Source of the DNA: CAVVKW01 sp963749035
GTDB lineage: Bacteria; Verrucomicrobiota; Verrucomicrobiia; Chthoniobacterales; JAATET01
DNA length: 64,000 nt
Assembly (NCBI GenBank): GCA_963749035.1
Contig: CAVVKW010000004.1
Coordinates: 1,302,001-1,366,000 of the forward strand
Direction of reading: 5' to 3'
A program made the position numbers and the translations under genes. Shown here in pieces: positions 7,920 through 14,762 of this stretch; the stretch's first letter is position 1; each line of letters begins with the position of its first letter. A model generated the notes under the pieces. It was not told the DNA's origin, did not search any database, and was given only the letters and a program-made list of their open reading frames with translations.

Positions 7920-8783
7920 ATGAGCTCGCGCCAAAAAACCGGCACCTTCCTCAGGAAAAGCCGCCGCACCGCCGCCGAGTATTACGACAGATTTTGCAAC
8001 CCGCCCCCGGGTGACGTGGGCTTTTACCGTTCACGCGTGACTTCGCGAACGCGGGTGCTCGAGTTAGGCTGTGGAACGGGTCGGGTCCTCCTACCCTTAG
8101 CCGAACGCGCCCGCTACGTGCACGGTCTGGACGAGTCATCCGACATGCTGGAAATCTGTCGTCGGAAGCTCGCTGCAATTGGGTTCGATCCATCCAAAGC
8201 GACCGTGCAAATTGCGGACATCACGGCCTTCGACGTCACACGCCTCGGGCCGCCGTTTGACCTGATCATCGCGCCCTTCCGCGTGATGCAGAACCTCGAG
8301 ACGGACGAGCAAATCGACGGATTGATGCAATGCATCAGCACGCACCTCGCACCGGGTGGAGTTGCCATTCTGAACACCTTCTGTCCCCGTGGCCCAGTGC
8401 AACAACTCAAGGCCTTCTGGGATTCTCGCGATGGAAGTCAACCGAGCTCGATCAGACGAGATGGAACCGACACGGTCGAGATCGCCGACATCTGCACGCG
8501 CTACCGCGAGCAACCCCTCATCCTTTATCCAGAGTTGATTTACCAGCGATTCAACGCGTCCGGTCAGCAAACGGACGAGGCCATTCTTAAAATATCCATG
8601 CGCGTCTGGTATCCGGAACAATTCCTGACTCTGATTCAATCTTACGGTTTTGAAATCATCGATCGCTTTGGCGGCTACCAAGGCGAACCATGGTCCACCG
8701 GGCCGGAGCTCGTCGTGGCGTTTACTCGTGACCGAACCACGTCAAATTTAGGCGAACCCGACGATCCTCGTGATCCGTCCTGA
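7920..8783 (+). CDS. Class I SAM-dependent methyltransferase
   Basis: A 287-residue protein. The SAM-binding motif I VLELGCGTGRVLL (46-58) is followed by the acidic strand end VHGLDES (residues 68-74) and post-I/II motifs (FDLIIAPFRVMQNL). It belongs to the broad Methyltransf_25/11 group. The C-terminal part after residue 160 is a substrate-binding extension with no specific signature. It follows the GNAT gene after 245 bp on the same strand, without an obvious promoter. The substrate is unknown. Confidence 0.85.
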   Translation: MSSRQKTGTFLRKSRRTAAEYYDRFCNPPPGDVGFYRSRVTSRTRVLELGCGTGRVLLPLAERARYVHGLDESSDMLEICRRKLAAIGFDPSKATVQIADITAFDVTRLGPPFDLIIAPFRVMQNLETDEQIDGLMQCISTHLAPGGVAILNTFCPRGPVQQLKAFWDSRDGSQPSSIRRDGTDTVEIADICTRYREQPLILYPELIYQRFNASGQQTDEAILKISMRVWYPEQFLTLIQSYGFEIIDRFGGYQGEPWSTGPELVVAFTRDRTTSNLGEPDDPRDPS

Positions 8784-9022
8784 AGACGATCGACGCGGTC
8801 GGGCCCATCGTTCAAAACCGGTCAACAACGTGAACACCGACTCTCTCCGGGAGCTTCGAGAGGTCACCTGCGGCTGCGTCGAAACCCCACCAATCTGATC
8901 CTTCCGTTCCTTCGGAGTTTCAAACCCCGCTCGAACTTCACCGTTTAGCGTCAGCTCCTCATCCCAGCCGGACGCCTTCCGGAGTGGCGCAAGTCTCGGC
9001 AACACCCCGGCGGGACGGCCGC

Positions 9023-9184
9023 TCACAGCATCGCCACGCGCTCGCGCAGTTTTCGCAGCCGCAATAGCGACGTCTCTTCCCGCCGGGTCAATCCACGCCC
9101 CGAGAGCGGGAGTTCCAATTGCTGGTAGATGGCACTGGCTGGACGGAGAGCTTTCAACAACGAAGTGATGTTTAGTGTTTTCAT
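9023..9184 (-). CDS. 53-residue hypothetical protein, divergent from WYL regulator
   Basis: A short ORF starting at an ATG 21 bp from the edge of the palindrome that overlaps the WYL gene start. The product begins MKTLNITSLLKALRPASAIYQQLEL and ends with a strongly basic helix-prone stretch (RREETSLLRLRKLRERVAML). No ribosome-binding site is strong, and no family is recognised. Its position, divergent from a regulator and sharing the presumed operator, and its regular amphipathic C-terminus, argue for a real gene. It could also be a chance ORF. The remaining DNA from 8784 to 9022 shows no gene. Confidence 0.45.
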   Translation of the reverse strand: MKTLNITSLLKALRPASAIYQQLELPLSGRGLTRREETSLLRLRKLRERVAML

Positions 9185-9205
9185 ACTCGTGCGAATCTAC
9201 CGACC

Positions 9206-9232
9206 GGCATAGGACATCCGTGGTCCTATGCC
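9206..9232. promoter_or_regulatory. 10-bp palindrome overlapping the WYL gene start codon (candidate operator)
   Basis: GGCATAGGAC (9206-9215) and GTCCTATGCC (9223-9232) form a perfect inverted repeat with a 7-base spacer. The WYL gene ATG (9228-9230) sits in the right arm. WYL-domain regulators of the BrxR/CapW type bind inverted repeats near their own promoters, so autoregulation is the simplest reading. The site is also 22 bp from the divergent 53-residue ORF, and could control both. Confidence 0.6.
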
Positions 9233-10226
9233 CGAAAAATTTGCGAAAACTTCCAAAACCTCCCGCCCGCCGCTCAACCGGATGCTCGGGATCCACAACC
9301 TTCTCCTGGCCGACTCATTCCCCAATTGCCAGCGGCTCGCGCGCTCAATGGAAGTCAGTGCCAAGACCATCCAGCGCGACGTCGACTTCATGCGCGATCA
9401 ACTCGATCTCCCGATCGCCTACGATCGCATCGAACACGGCTTCTACTACACGGAATCCGTCTCCAGCTTCCCAACGGTCCAAGTCAGCCACGGCGAGATC
9501 GTCGCCCTCCTGATCGCGCAAAAAGCCGTCGAGCAATACCGCGGGACCGCCTTCGAGAAGCCGCTTCAGTCAGCCTTCTCGAAACTCGCCGCCGGGCTCG
9601 AAGGCGAAAGCGGCATTGCCCTGCACGAGCTCACCGAAGCCATCTCGTTTCGCCCGCAAGGTGTTGCCGTCACCGAACTCGACGCCTTCCAAACCCTCGC
9701 CGAAGCCGTCCTCAAACACCACGCCGTCACTTTCACATACCAGTCCCTCCGGGGCGAAACCTTTGCCCGCCGGCACGTTCGCCCCTACCACCTCGGCTGC
9801 CTCGCAAACCAGTGGTATCTCATCGGACACGACGTCGACCGCGACGCGATCCGAACCTTCGCGATCGCCCGCCTCAGCACCGTCGAACCGACCGGTGCCA
9901 CCTTCAAACGCCCCCCTGACTTCTCGGTCTCAGAGATGTTCTCCGGCAGCTTCTCTGCCTTTCAGAGCGGTGAAGTCCAGACCGTCGTTGTTCGCCTCGA
10001 CGCGTTCGCCGCCCGACTGGCGCGCGAACGCCAGTGGCACGCCACGCAAAAACTCAAGCCCCACCGCGACGGCAGCGCCGAACTTTCGATCCAGGTGTCA
10101 CCCGCACCCGATCTGGAAAATTGGATTCTCGGTTGGGGCGCTCACGCCGAGGTCCTCCGCCCCGCCGCCCTCCGGCGAAAAATTGCGGAGGCCACAAAAG
10201 CGATGTCCCAACGCTACGCCAAATGA
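9228..10226 (+). CDS. WYL-domain helix-turn-helix transcriptional regulator
   Basis: A 332-residue protein. Residues 17-60 form a winged helix of the DeoR/HTH_11 type (SFPNCQRLARSMEVSAKTIQRDVDF). Residues about 155-225 are the WYL module (HVRPYHLGCLANQWYLIGHD, RTFAIARLSTVEPT). Residues 235-325 form the WCX extension ending in WGAHAEVLRP. The family senses ligands (nucleic acids or nucleotides in several cases) and commonly controls DNA-repair or phage-defence genes. No defence operon is visible next to it, only the 53-residue ORF upstream and mscL downstream (15 bp). The ATG lies inside a palindrome, so there is almost no leader. Confidence 0.9.
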   Translation: MPEKFAKTSKTSRPPLNRMLGIHNLLLADSFPNCQRLARSMEVSAKTIQRDVDFMRDQLDLPIAYDRIEHGFYYTESVSSFPTVQVSHGEIVALLIAQKAVEQYRGTAFEKPLQSAFSKLAAGLEGESGIALHELTEAISFRPQGVAVTELDAFQTLAEAVLKHHAVTFTYQSLRGETFARRHVRPYHLGCLANQWYLIGHDVDRDAIRTFAIARLSTVEPTGATFKRPPDFSVSEMFSGSFSAFQSGEVQTVVVRLDAFAARLARERQWHATQKLKPHRDGSAELSIQVSPAPDLENWILGWGAHAEVLRPAALRRKIAEATKAMSQRYAK

Positions 10227-10241
10227 TGTAAACCCACGCTC

Positions 10242-10664
10242 ATGAGTCTCGTTACCGAATTCAAAGAATTCATCGCCCGCGGCAACGTCATCGACCTCGC
10301 CGTCGGCGTCGTCATCGGCGGTGCTTTCGGAAAGATCGTCACCTCACTCGTCCAAGACGTCGTGATGCCTCCCATCAATCTCATCACCGACCGAGTCCCA
10401 TTTCAGGACCTCTACCTGCCGCTCAACGAGTCCGCCGCGCAGGCCGCCGACATCGCGGCCGCCCGCCCCTTCGGCATCATCGCCTACGGCGCCTTCCTCA
10501 ACACCGTCCTCCAGTTCCTCATCGTCGCGGCCTGCATCTTCATGATCGTTCGCGTCATCAACCGCATCAAACGAGAAGAAGAGGCGAAGCCAAAACCACC
10601 GACCACTGCCCCGCCCGACGAGATCGTGCTCCTCACGGAAATCCGCGACGCGCTCAAAAAATAA
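10242..10664 (+). CDS. mscL: Large-conductance mechanosensitive channel MscL
   Basis: A 140-residue inner-membrane channel that opens under membrane tension on osmotic downshock. The N-terminal helix and TM1 contain FKEFIARGNVIDLAVGVVIGGAFGKIV, with the conserved pore-lining glycines; TM2 is near residues 75-100 (IIAYGAFLNTVLQFLIVAACIFMIV). The cytoplasmic helix ends with LLTEIRDALKK. Length is normal. It starts 15 bp after the WYL gene and may be co-transcribed. A strong hairpin follows the stop codon. Confidence 0.97.
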   Translation: MSLVTEFKEFIARGNVIDLAVGVVIGGAFGKIVTSLVQDVVMPPINLITDRVPFQDLYLPLNESAAQAADIAAARPFGIIAYGAFLNTVLQFLIVAACIFMIVRVINRIKREEEAKPKPPTTAPPDEIVLLTEIRDALKK

Positions 10665-10688
10665 CGCGCCCCCATTCGGGGCGCGTTA
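10662..10688. terminator. Hairpin between convergent mscL and ilvC
   Basis: An 11-bp perfect stem (TAACGCGCCCC with GGGGCGCGTTA, loop CATTC) begins at the mscL stop codon. Only short T or A runs flank it. It lies between convergent genes and could end transcription from both sides. Confidence 0.75.
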
Positions 10689-10739
10689 CCAAATCGATCT
10701 GCGAAGAAGGTCGGAAAACATCCGACGTCGCGGAGCGAA

Positions 10740-11768
10740 TCAATAAGCCGCCTGCGCGCCCTTGAGATTCTTCTTCTTGATCCAAGGCATCAGACCGCGA
10801 AGCCGAGCCCCCGTCTTCTCGATCGGGTGGTTCGCGCCTTCCTTGAGAAGGCGATCGTATTCCGGATAGCCGTTCTCGTATTCGGCGACCCACTCTTTCG
10901 CAAATTTTCCGTTCTGAATCTCCTTGAGCGCCTTCTGCATCCGCTTCTTTACGCTGGCGTCGATGATCTTCGGACCGACCTTCACGTCGCCCCACTTCGC
11001 CGTCTCGGAGATCGAAAAACGCATGCCGGCGATCCCCGACTCATTCATCAAATCAACGATCAATTTCAGCTCGTGGAGGCACTCGAAATAGGCCATTTCC
11101 GGGGAATACCCGGCCTCGACCAGCACTTCGAATCCGGCCTGCACCAGCGCGCTCGCGCCGCCGCAAAGCACGACCTGCTCACCAAAAAGATCCGTTTCGG
11201 TTTCTTCCTTGAACGTTGTCTCCAGCACACCACCGCGGGTTCCGCCCACGCCGTGAGCCCACGCCAGCGCGACCTTCTTCGCCTTCTTGCTTGGGTTCTG
11301 GTAGATCGCGATCAACGCGGGCACGCCCTTTCCTTCGGTGAACTGCCGCCGCACGATGTGACCAGGCCCCTTCGGCGCGACCATGATCACGTCCACGTCC
11401 TCCGGTGGAACGATCGTCTTGAAGTGAACGGCGAACCCGTGACTGAAGAGCAGCGTTTTGCCTTTGACCAAATTCGGAGCAATGTCCGCCTCGAAGGCCT
11501 TCGGAATTTTCGTGTCCGGCACCGCCACGAAGATGACGTCCGCCTTCTTCACCGCTTCTCCCGTGTCGTAAACTTTGAAACCCTGCTTCTCAGCCACCGC
11601 GCGGCTCTTGGACTTCGGATACAAGCCGATGATCACCTTGACCCCGCTTTCCTTCAGATTCAGCGCGTGCGCGTGACCCTGCGAGCCGAAGCCAATAACG
11701 GCACAGGTTTTCCCTTTGAGCACGCCGAGATCAGCGTCTTTTTCAGTGTAGATTTTTTTAGCAGCCAT
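10740..11768 (-). CDS. ilvC: Ketol-acid reductoisomerase (NADP+), class I
   Basis: A 342-residue enzyme converting 2-acetolactate or 2-aceto-2-hydroxybutyrate to the dihydroxy acid in valine, isoleucine and leucine synthesis. The Rossmann motif IGFGSQGHAHALNLKESG lies near residues 26-43, and the APKGPGHIVRRQF and DLFGEQVVLCGG blocks hold the metal-binding acidic residues; EYSPEMAYFECLHELKLIVDL-type sequence follows. The length marks the short bacterial class I form. It follows ilvN by 64 bp on the same strand, the usual ilvBN-C order, although no ilvB is present in the window. A short heptamer array lies in the ilvN-ilvC gap. Confidence 0.97.
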   Translation of the reverse strand: MAAKKIYTEKDADLGVLKGKTCAVIGFGSQGHAHALNLKESGVKVIIGLYPKSKSRAVAEKQGFKVYDTGEAVKKADVIFVAVPDTKIPKAFEADIAPNLVKGKTLLFSHGFAVHFKTIVPPEDVDVIMVAPKGPGHIVRRQFTEGKGVPALIAIYQNPSKKAKKVALAWAHGVGGTRGGVLETTFKEETETDLFGEQVVLCGGASALVQAGFEVLVEAGYSPEMAYFECLHELKLIVDLMNESGIAGMRFSISETAKWGDVKVGPKIIDASVKKRMQKALKEIQNGKFAKEWVAEYENGYPEYDRLLKEGANHPIEKTGARLRGLMPWIKKKNLKGAQAAY

Positions 11769-11776
11769 AATTTTGG

Positions 11777-11804
11777 AGATTAGAGATTGAGAATGCGAAG
11801 TGAG
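11777..11804. repeat. Heptamer array, ilvN-ilvC gap
   Basis: Units GAGATTA, GAGATTG, AGAATGC and GAAGTGA follow one another with a 7-bp period, immediately before the ilvC start. The first two units are clear and the others are diverged. Confidence 0.5.
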
Positions 11805-11832
11805 ACGCGGAGCCTCGGACCAACGCGGTGAG

Positions 11833-12312
11833 TCATTTGTTCGTCCGGGACAACGCGACCTTGCCCGTCCGAGTCAAGTCGAGCACCCCAAAGCGGTCCA
11901 TGAGCAGGAGAAACTTGTTGATCTTGCTTTCCGTCCCCGTCACCTCGATCGACAGCCGCTCGGGCTGCACGTCGATGATCTTGGCCCGGAAAATATCGCA
12001 GATTTGCATGACCTCCGCCCGCGTCTTCGACGTCGCCTTCACCCTCAGCAGCAGCAACTCGCGATCCACGTATTCCTCGTCGCGGAAATCCTCCACCGCG
12101 ATCACCTCGACCAACTTGTCGAGTTGCTTCGTCACTTGATCGAGCACCGTATCGTCCCCGCGAACCACGATCGTCATCCGCGACGTCGTCGGATCCAGAG
12201 TCGGGCCAACGTTCAGAGAATCGATGTTGAATCCGCGGCCACTGAACATCCCGGAAACTCGGGCAAGAACGCCGAATTTGTTTTCAACGAGGACGGAAAT
12301 GGTGTGACGCAT
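11833..12312 (-). CDS. ilvN: Acetolactate synthase small (regulatory) subunit
   Basis: A 159-residue regulatory subunit that carries valine feedback inhibition for the large catalytic subunit. The N-terminal ACT domain begins RHTISVLVENKFGVLARVSGMFSGRGFNI, and the valine-site residues follow in that block. The C-terminal domain includes ELLLLRVKA and SIEVTGTESKINKFL. The ATG at 12312 was chosen over an upstream start at 12354 because the ACT domain begins right after it. The catalytic partner gene is not adjacent, which is unusual because ilvB normally precedes ilvN. Confidence 0.93.
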   Translation of the reverse strand: MRHTISVLVENKFGVLARVSGMFSGRGFNIDSLNVGPTLDPTTSRMTIVVRGDDTVLDQVTKQLDKLVEVIAVEDFRDEEYVDRELLLLRVKATSKTRAEVMQICDIFRAKIIDVQPERLSIEVTGTESKINKFLLLMDRFGVLDLTRTGKVALSRTNK

Positions 12313-12552
12313 GCGAAAGAAGAGCCGCGCAGACTGCTGGGAAAGATCCCCCACGTCAAATCGATTCTCCCCAGCTCAGATAAGTCCTCACTCGGGGGCG
12401 GGTTTCACTATGAATGCGACACCTCCACCGCCATTCGCACCGGCAAGACAGCCAAACGGACGGGCTGTCAGGGATCGCTGGTATCGACGGTGCCTCTCGG
12501 GCGGTCGACGCAACGCTTCCCTTCAAATTTTCGGATTGTCACGGTTGGCAAC
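12313..12552. other. Non-coding gap upstream of ilvN
   Basis: No gene is supported here. An open frame on the + strand exists but has no ribosome-binding site or recognisable sequence. The region must carry the ilvN promoter unless transcription comes from elsewhere; I see no attenuator with a leucine- or valine-rich leader peptide. Confidence 0.4.
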
Positions 12553-12590
12553 CGAAAAAAAAGCGGCAGCCCCTCGCGAGGCTACCGCTT
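12553..12590 (-). terminator. Rho-independent terminator after the DUF11 envelope gene
   Basis: Read on the minus strand, AAGCGG-T-AGCC pairs with GGCT-G-CCGCTT around a small loop and is followed by a run of eight T. It lies 48 bp past the stop codon of the upstream gene. Confidence 0.8.
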
Positions 12591-12637
12591 CCTTTAGACC
12601 TTGCGGCCCGACCAATGGGTCGTGCTGATCGTTAAAG

Positions 12638-14359
12638 TTAGTAAACGGTCGTCGGCTCAGAGCTTGTGACACGCTTGAAGGAGTCGCTCTGCAACTCGAG
12701 GGAGAAGTTCCCGCGACCTTCCTGGTTGCCTTTCACGGTCACCAACCAGCTCGCAACTTCACCCGGCCCGAGTTTCTCGAGCATGCCGAAGTTCACCGAA
12801 TCGCCTTCGCCGGAAACATCCGTGTCACCCGTCGCTTCGACGAACTCGAGGGAGGCTGGAAGTTTGCCGGTCAGCTGGAGATCAAGATCATCAGCCGAGC
12901 CTTCGTTCCGAAGAATAACTTCGTAAACCGTGTCCTCGCCGACTTTCACCGGATCCTGACGGTCCACCACCGAGATCTGCACCGCGGGGATTCCTTTCAC
13001 GTTGGTGGCAATTTCCTTGGTGGCATCAACCGCGCAAAATGCGCTGGCGACGGCCTTGACGTCGATATTTCCAACGTCGCTCGGGTCAAAGGTGACGCCG
13101 AAGGTTTTACTTTCACCACTTTCAATGCGCCCAAGCCGGAAGGCGTCAGCGCTATCGGGGACCAACTCTCCGTTGCTCACGAAGCGGAGCGCATCCGCCG
13201 GGATTGGCATCGTTACGATCGTGTTCAGAGCCGGAACGTCACCGGTATTCTCAACTTCGATCTGATACGTAACGCTTCGGCCCAAGTAAACAGTCTCCGG
13301 CACCTGAACCGTGAGTTCGAGCTCGGCACGAACGATTTCGACGTTCGACTTCTGGGACTGCGCCTTCAGATCACCGGTGGTCGCAATGGCGGACAAGTCA
13401 AAGTCCCCGGTCTCCTCCGCGTTAAAGCGGATGGTGCGCTCGACTGTCTCTCCGGCAGCAAGTGCGCCGACCTTCATTTCCTTTCCTTCACCCTCACTCA
13501 CTTTGAAGCCCTCGGGAGCTTGAATCGAGATAGTGGCATCAGAAGTCGTTCCGCTACCGCTGTTCGTCAGCACGTAGCGAGCAACGATCGCCTCGCAGGC
13601 GTAGAACATGTCACGCTCTTCCCCCTCGAGATCGACGATCTGCTGGGTAAGCTCGAGATCTGGTTTAACCACCGAGATCTGCCGACACAGCGTTGGCTGG
13701 TAGGAAACCCAAACGCAGGTCTCGAGGCTGCCTTCGCTCTGCGGCAACCCACTCACGGTGACTTCCGTCTGCTCGCCCGGGTCGAGTGCGCCAACCCGCC
13801 AGCTGTATTCACGGGGTTGCTGATCCTGACCTTTTTTGAATTTTTTTCCCTGGACGCTCTGGTTTTGATCCTTGGTCCGCTGCTTGTTCGAGGGATCGCC
13901 CTGCTTCTTCACGGCGTCGCTGCCATTCTGTGCCGCAGGAGTGGCATCCATCTGACGCTCGGCCGAATCGGCGGCTTGGCTTCGCCGTTGTTGGGATTCC
14001 TCGCGCATGATTTTTTGGGCATCGTCCGTCATCGCATTGACTCCGCGCGAAGTTTCCTGCGACTCAGGCTTCGAGCTTTGGATCTGGAAGGAAGCGGGGA
14101 GGCTCTGGTGCACGACGATGTCGTGAACGGGACTTCCCGATAAATTCTTCACTCGCAGCGTGTAGTCGTAATTCTGTCCAGCGCGAGCCGCTTCGTCGCC
14201 GACCCATTCGACGGAGATCACGCCGCCATCGGATTCAACGGGGAAACTAAACGCTTCCTGCGCGTGGATCGTGGCCAACGATGCGACGGCCACGGTGCCG
14301 CCAATTAATGCGCACAAGGCCGCGCGCGTTCGATTCGTTTTAGATACTTTGGTTTTCAT
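12638..14359 (-). CDS. Exported DUF11-repeat envelope protein, OmcB-like
   Basis: A 573-residue protein with a signal peptide (basic start, hydrophobic core ALCALIGGTVAVASLA, then HAQ at 32-34). At least four DUF11-type Ig-like modules follow, each marked by VxNxGxxPxxNxxV-type text (for example VENTGDVPALNTIVTMPIP and LRNEGSADDLDLQLTGKLP). A charged, low-complexity Gln/Ser/Lys insert lies near residues 120-185. Chlamydial OmcB is built from the same modules and stiffens the outer envelope by disulphides. Only four cysteines are seen here (CVWVSYQPTLC, YAC, FC), so cross-linking would be limited. Structural envelope role is an inference. It has its own terminator. Confidence 0.75.
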   Translation of the reverse strand: MKTKVSKTNRTRAALCALIGGTVAVASLATIHAQEAFSFPVESDGGVISVEWVGDEAARAGQNYDYTLRVKNLSGSPVHDIVVHQSLPASFQIQSSKPESQETSRGVNAMTDDAQKIMREESQQRRSQAADSAERQMDATPAAQNGSDAVKKQGDPSNKQRTKDQNQSVQGKKFKKGQDQQPREYSWRVGALDPGEQTEVTVSGLPQSEGSLETCVWVSYQPTLCRQISVVKPDLELTQQIVDLEGEERDMFYACEAIVARYVLTNSGSGTTSDATISIQAPEGFKVSEGEGKEMKVGALAAGETVERTIRFNAEETGDFDLSAIATTGDLKAQSQKSNVEIVRAELELTVQVPETVYLGRSVTYQIEVENTGDVPALNTIVTMPIPADALRFVSNGELVPDSADAFRLGRIESGESKTFGVTFDPSDVGNIDVKAVASAFCAVDATKEIATNVKGIPAVQISVVDRQDPVKVGEDTVYEVILRNEGSADDLDLQLTGKLPASLEFVEATGDTDVSGEGDSVNFGMLEKLGPGEVASWLVTVKGNQEGRGNFSLELQSDSFKRVTSSEPTTVY

Positions 14360-14678
14360 CAGGTTGTGTTTTGCTTTTCGGTTGGTGTTTGCACGTTTGT
14401 TCGTTTTTTACCGCACCCGCATTTACCGGAAGGTCCGCGACCGGGACCACCCCGGCTCAAGAACCCCGTTCCGCGAGGCAGTCAGAAAGTGAAACGGATG
14501 CCCGTCAACGTCCGCGCCCCTATTTTTGCTTATTATCTGCATTTAGGTTCTACCGCCCGCACTGACGTCGCCTACCACCACCGCCTGGAGGCAAACTCAC
14601 TCAAAGCGGGCGATCGTCCCCACGAGCCGCCTCGGCAGAATCACCCCCGAACCCGACGGACGGCAACCCGCCGCCCCA
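14360..14678. other. Non-coding gap between efflux gene and DUF11 gene
   Basis: No gene or RNA is recognisable. It should contain the promoter of the minus-strand DUF11 gene; a T/G-rich stretch lies just upstream of its ATG. The right part runs into the heptamer array. Confidence 0.4.
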
Positions 14679-14762
14679 CCAGTCACCAGTCACCAGTCAC
14701 CAGTCGCCAGTCGCCAGTCGCCAGTCGCCCGTCACCCGTCACCCGTCACCCGTCGCCGGTCA
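14679..14762. repeat. Heptamer tandem array, 12 units, ending in the efflux gene stop codon
   Basis: Twelve contiguous 7-bp units: CCAGTCA x3, CCAGTCG x4, CCCGTCA x3, CCCGTCG and CCGGTCA. The order of variants is blocked, as expected from expansion by slippage. The last unit contains the stop codon of the RND permease gene. Confidence 0.95.

Noticed and set aside
8748..9296. A 182-codon minus-strand frame between methyltransferase and WYL gene
   Set aside because: It overlaps both neighbours and the palindrome; only the 53-residue frame inside the gap has a plausible start and shape.
12313..12552. A branched-chain amino-acid attenuator before ilvN
   Set aside because: No leader peptide rich in Leu, Val or Ile and no paired terminator/antiterminator were visible.
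12311..12628. A 105-codon frame on the + strand upstream of the DUF11 gene
   Set aside because: It covers the terminator and ilvN 5' region, has no ribosome-binding site and its sequence is Pro/Arg-rich in a way typical of shadow frames.
14679..14762. Possible CRISPR array
   Set aside because: The repeated unit is only 7 bp with no spacers, and no cas gene is in the window.
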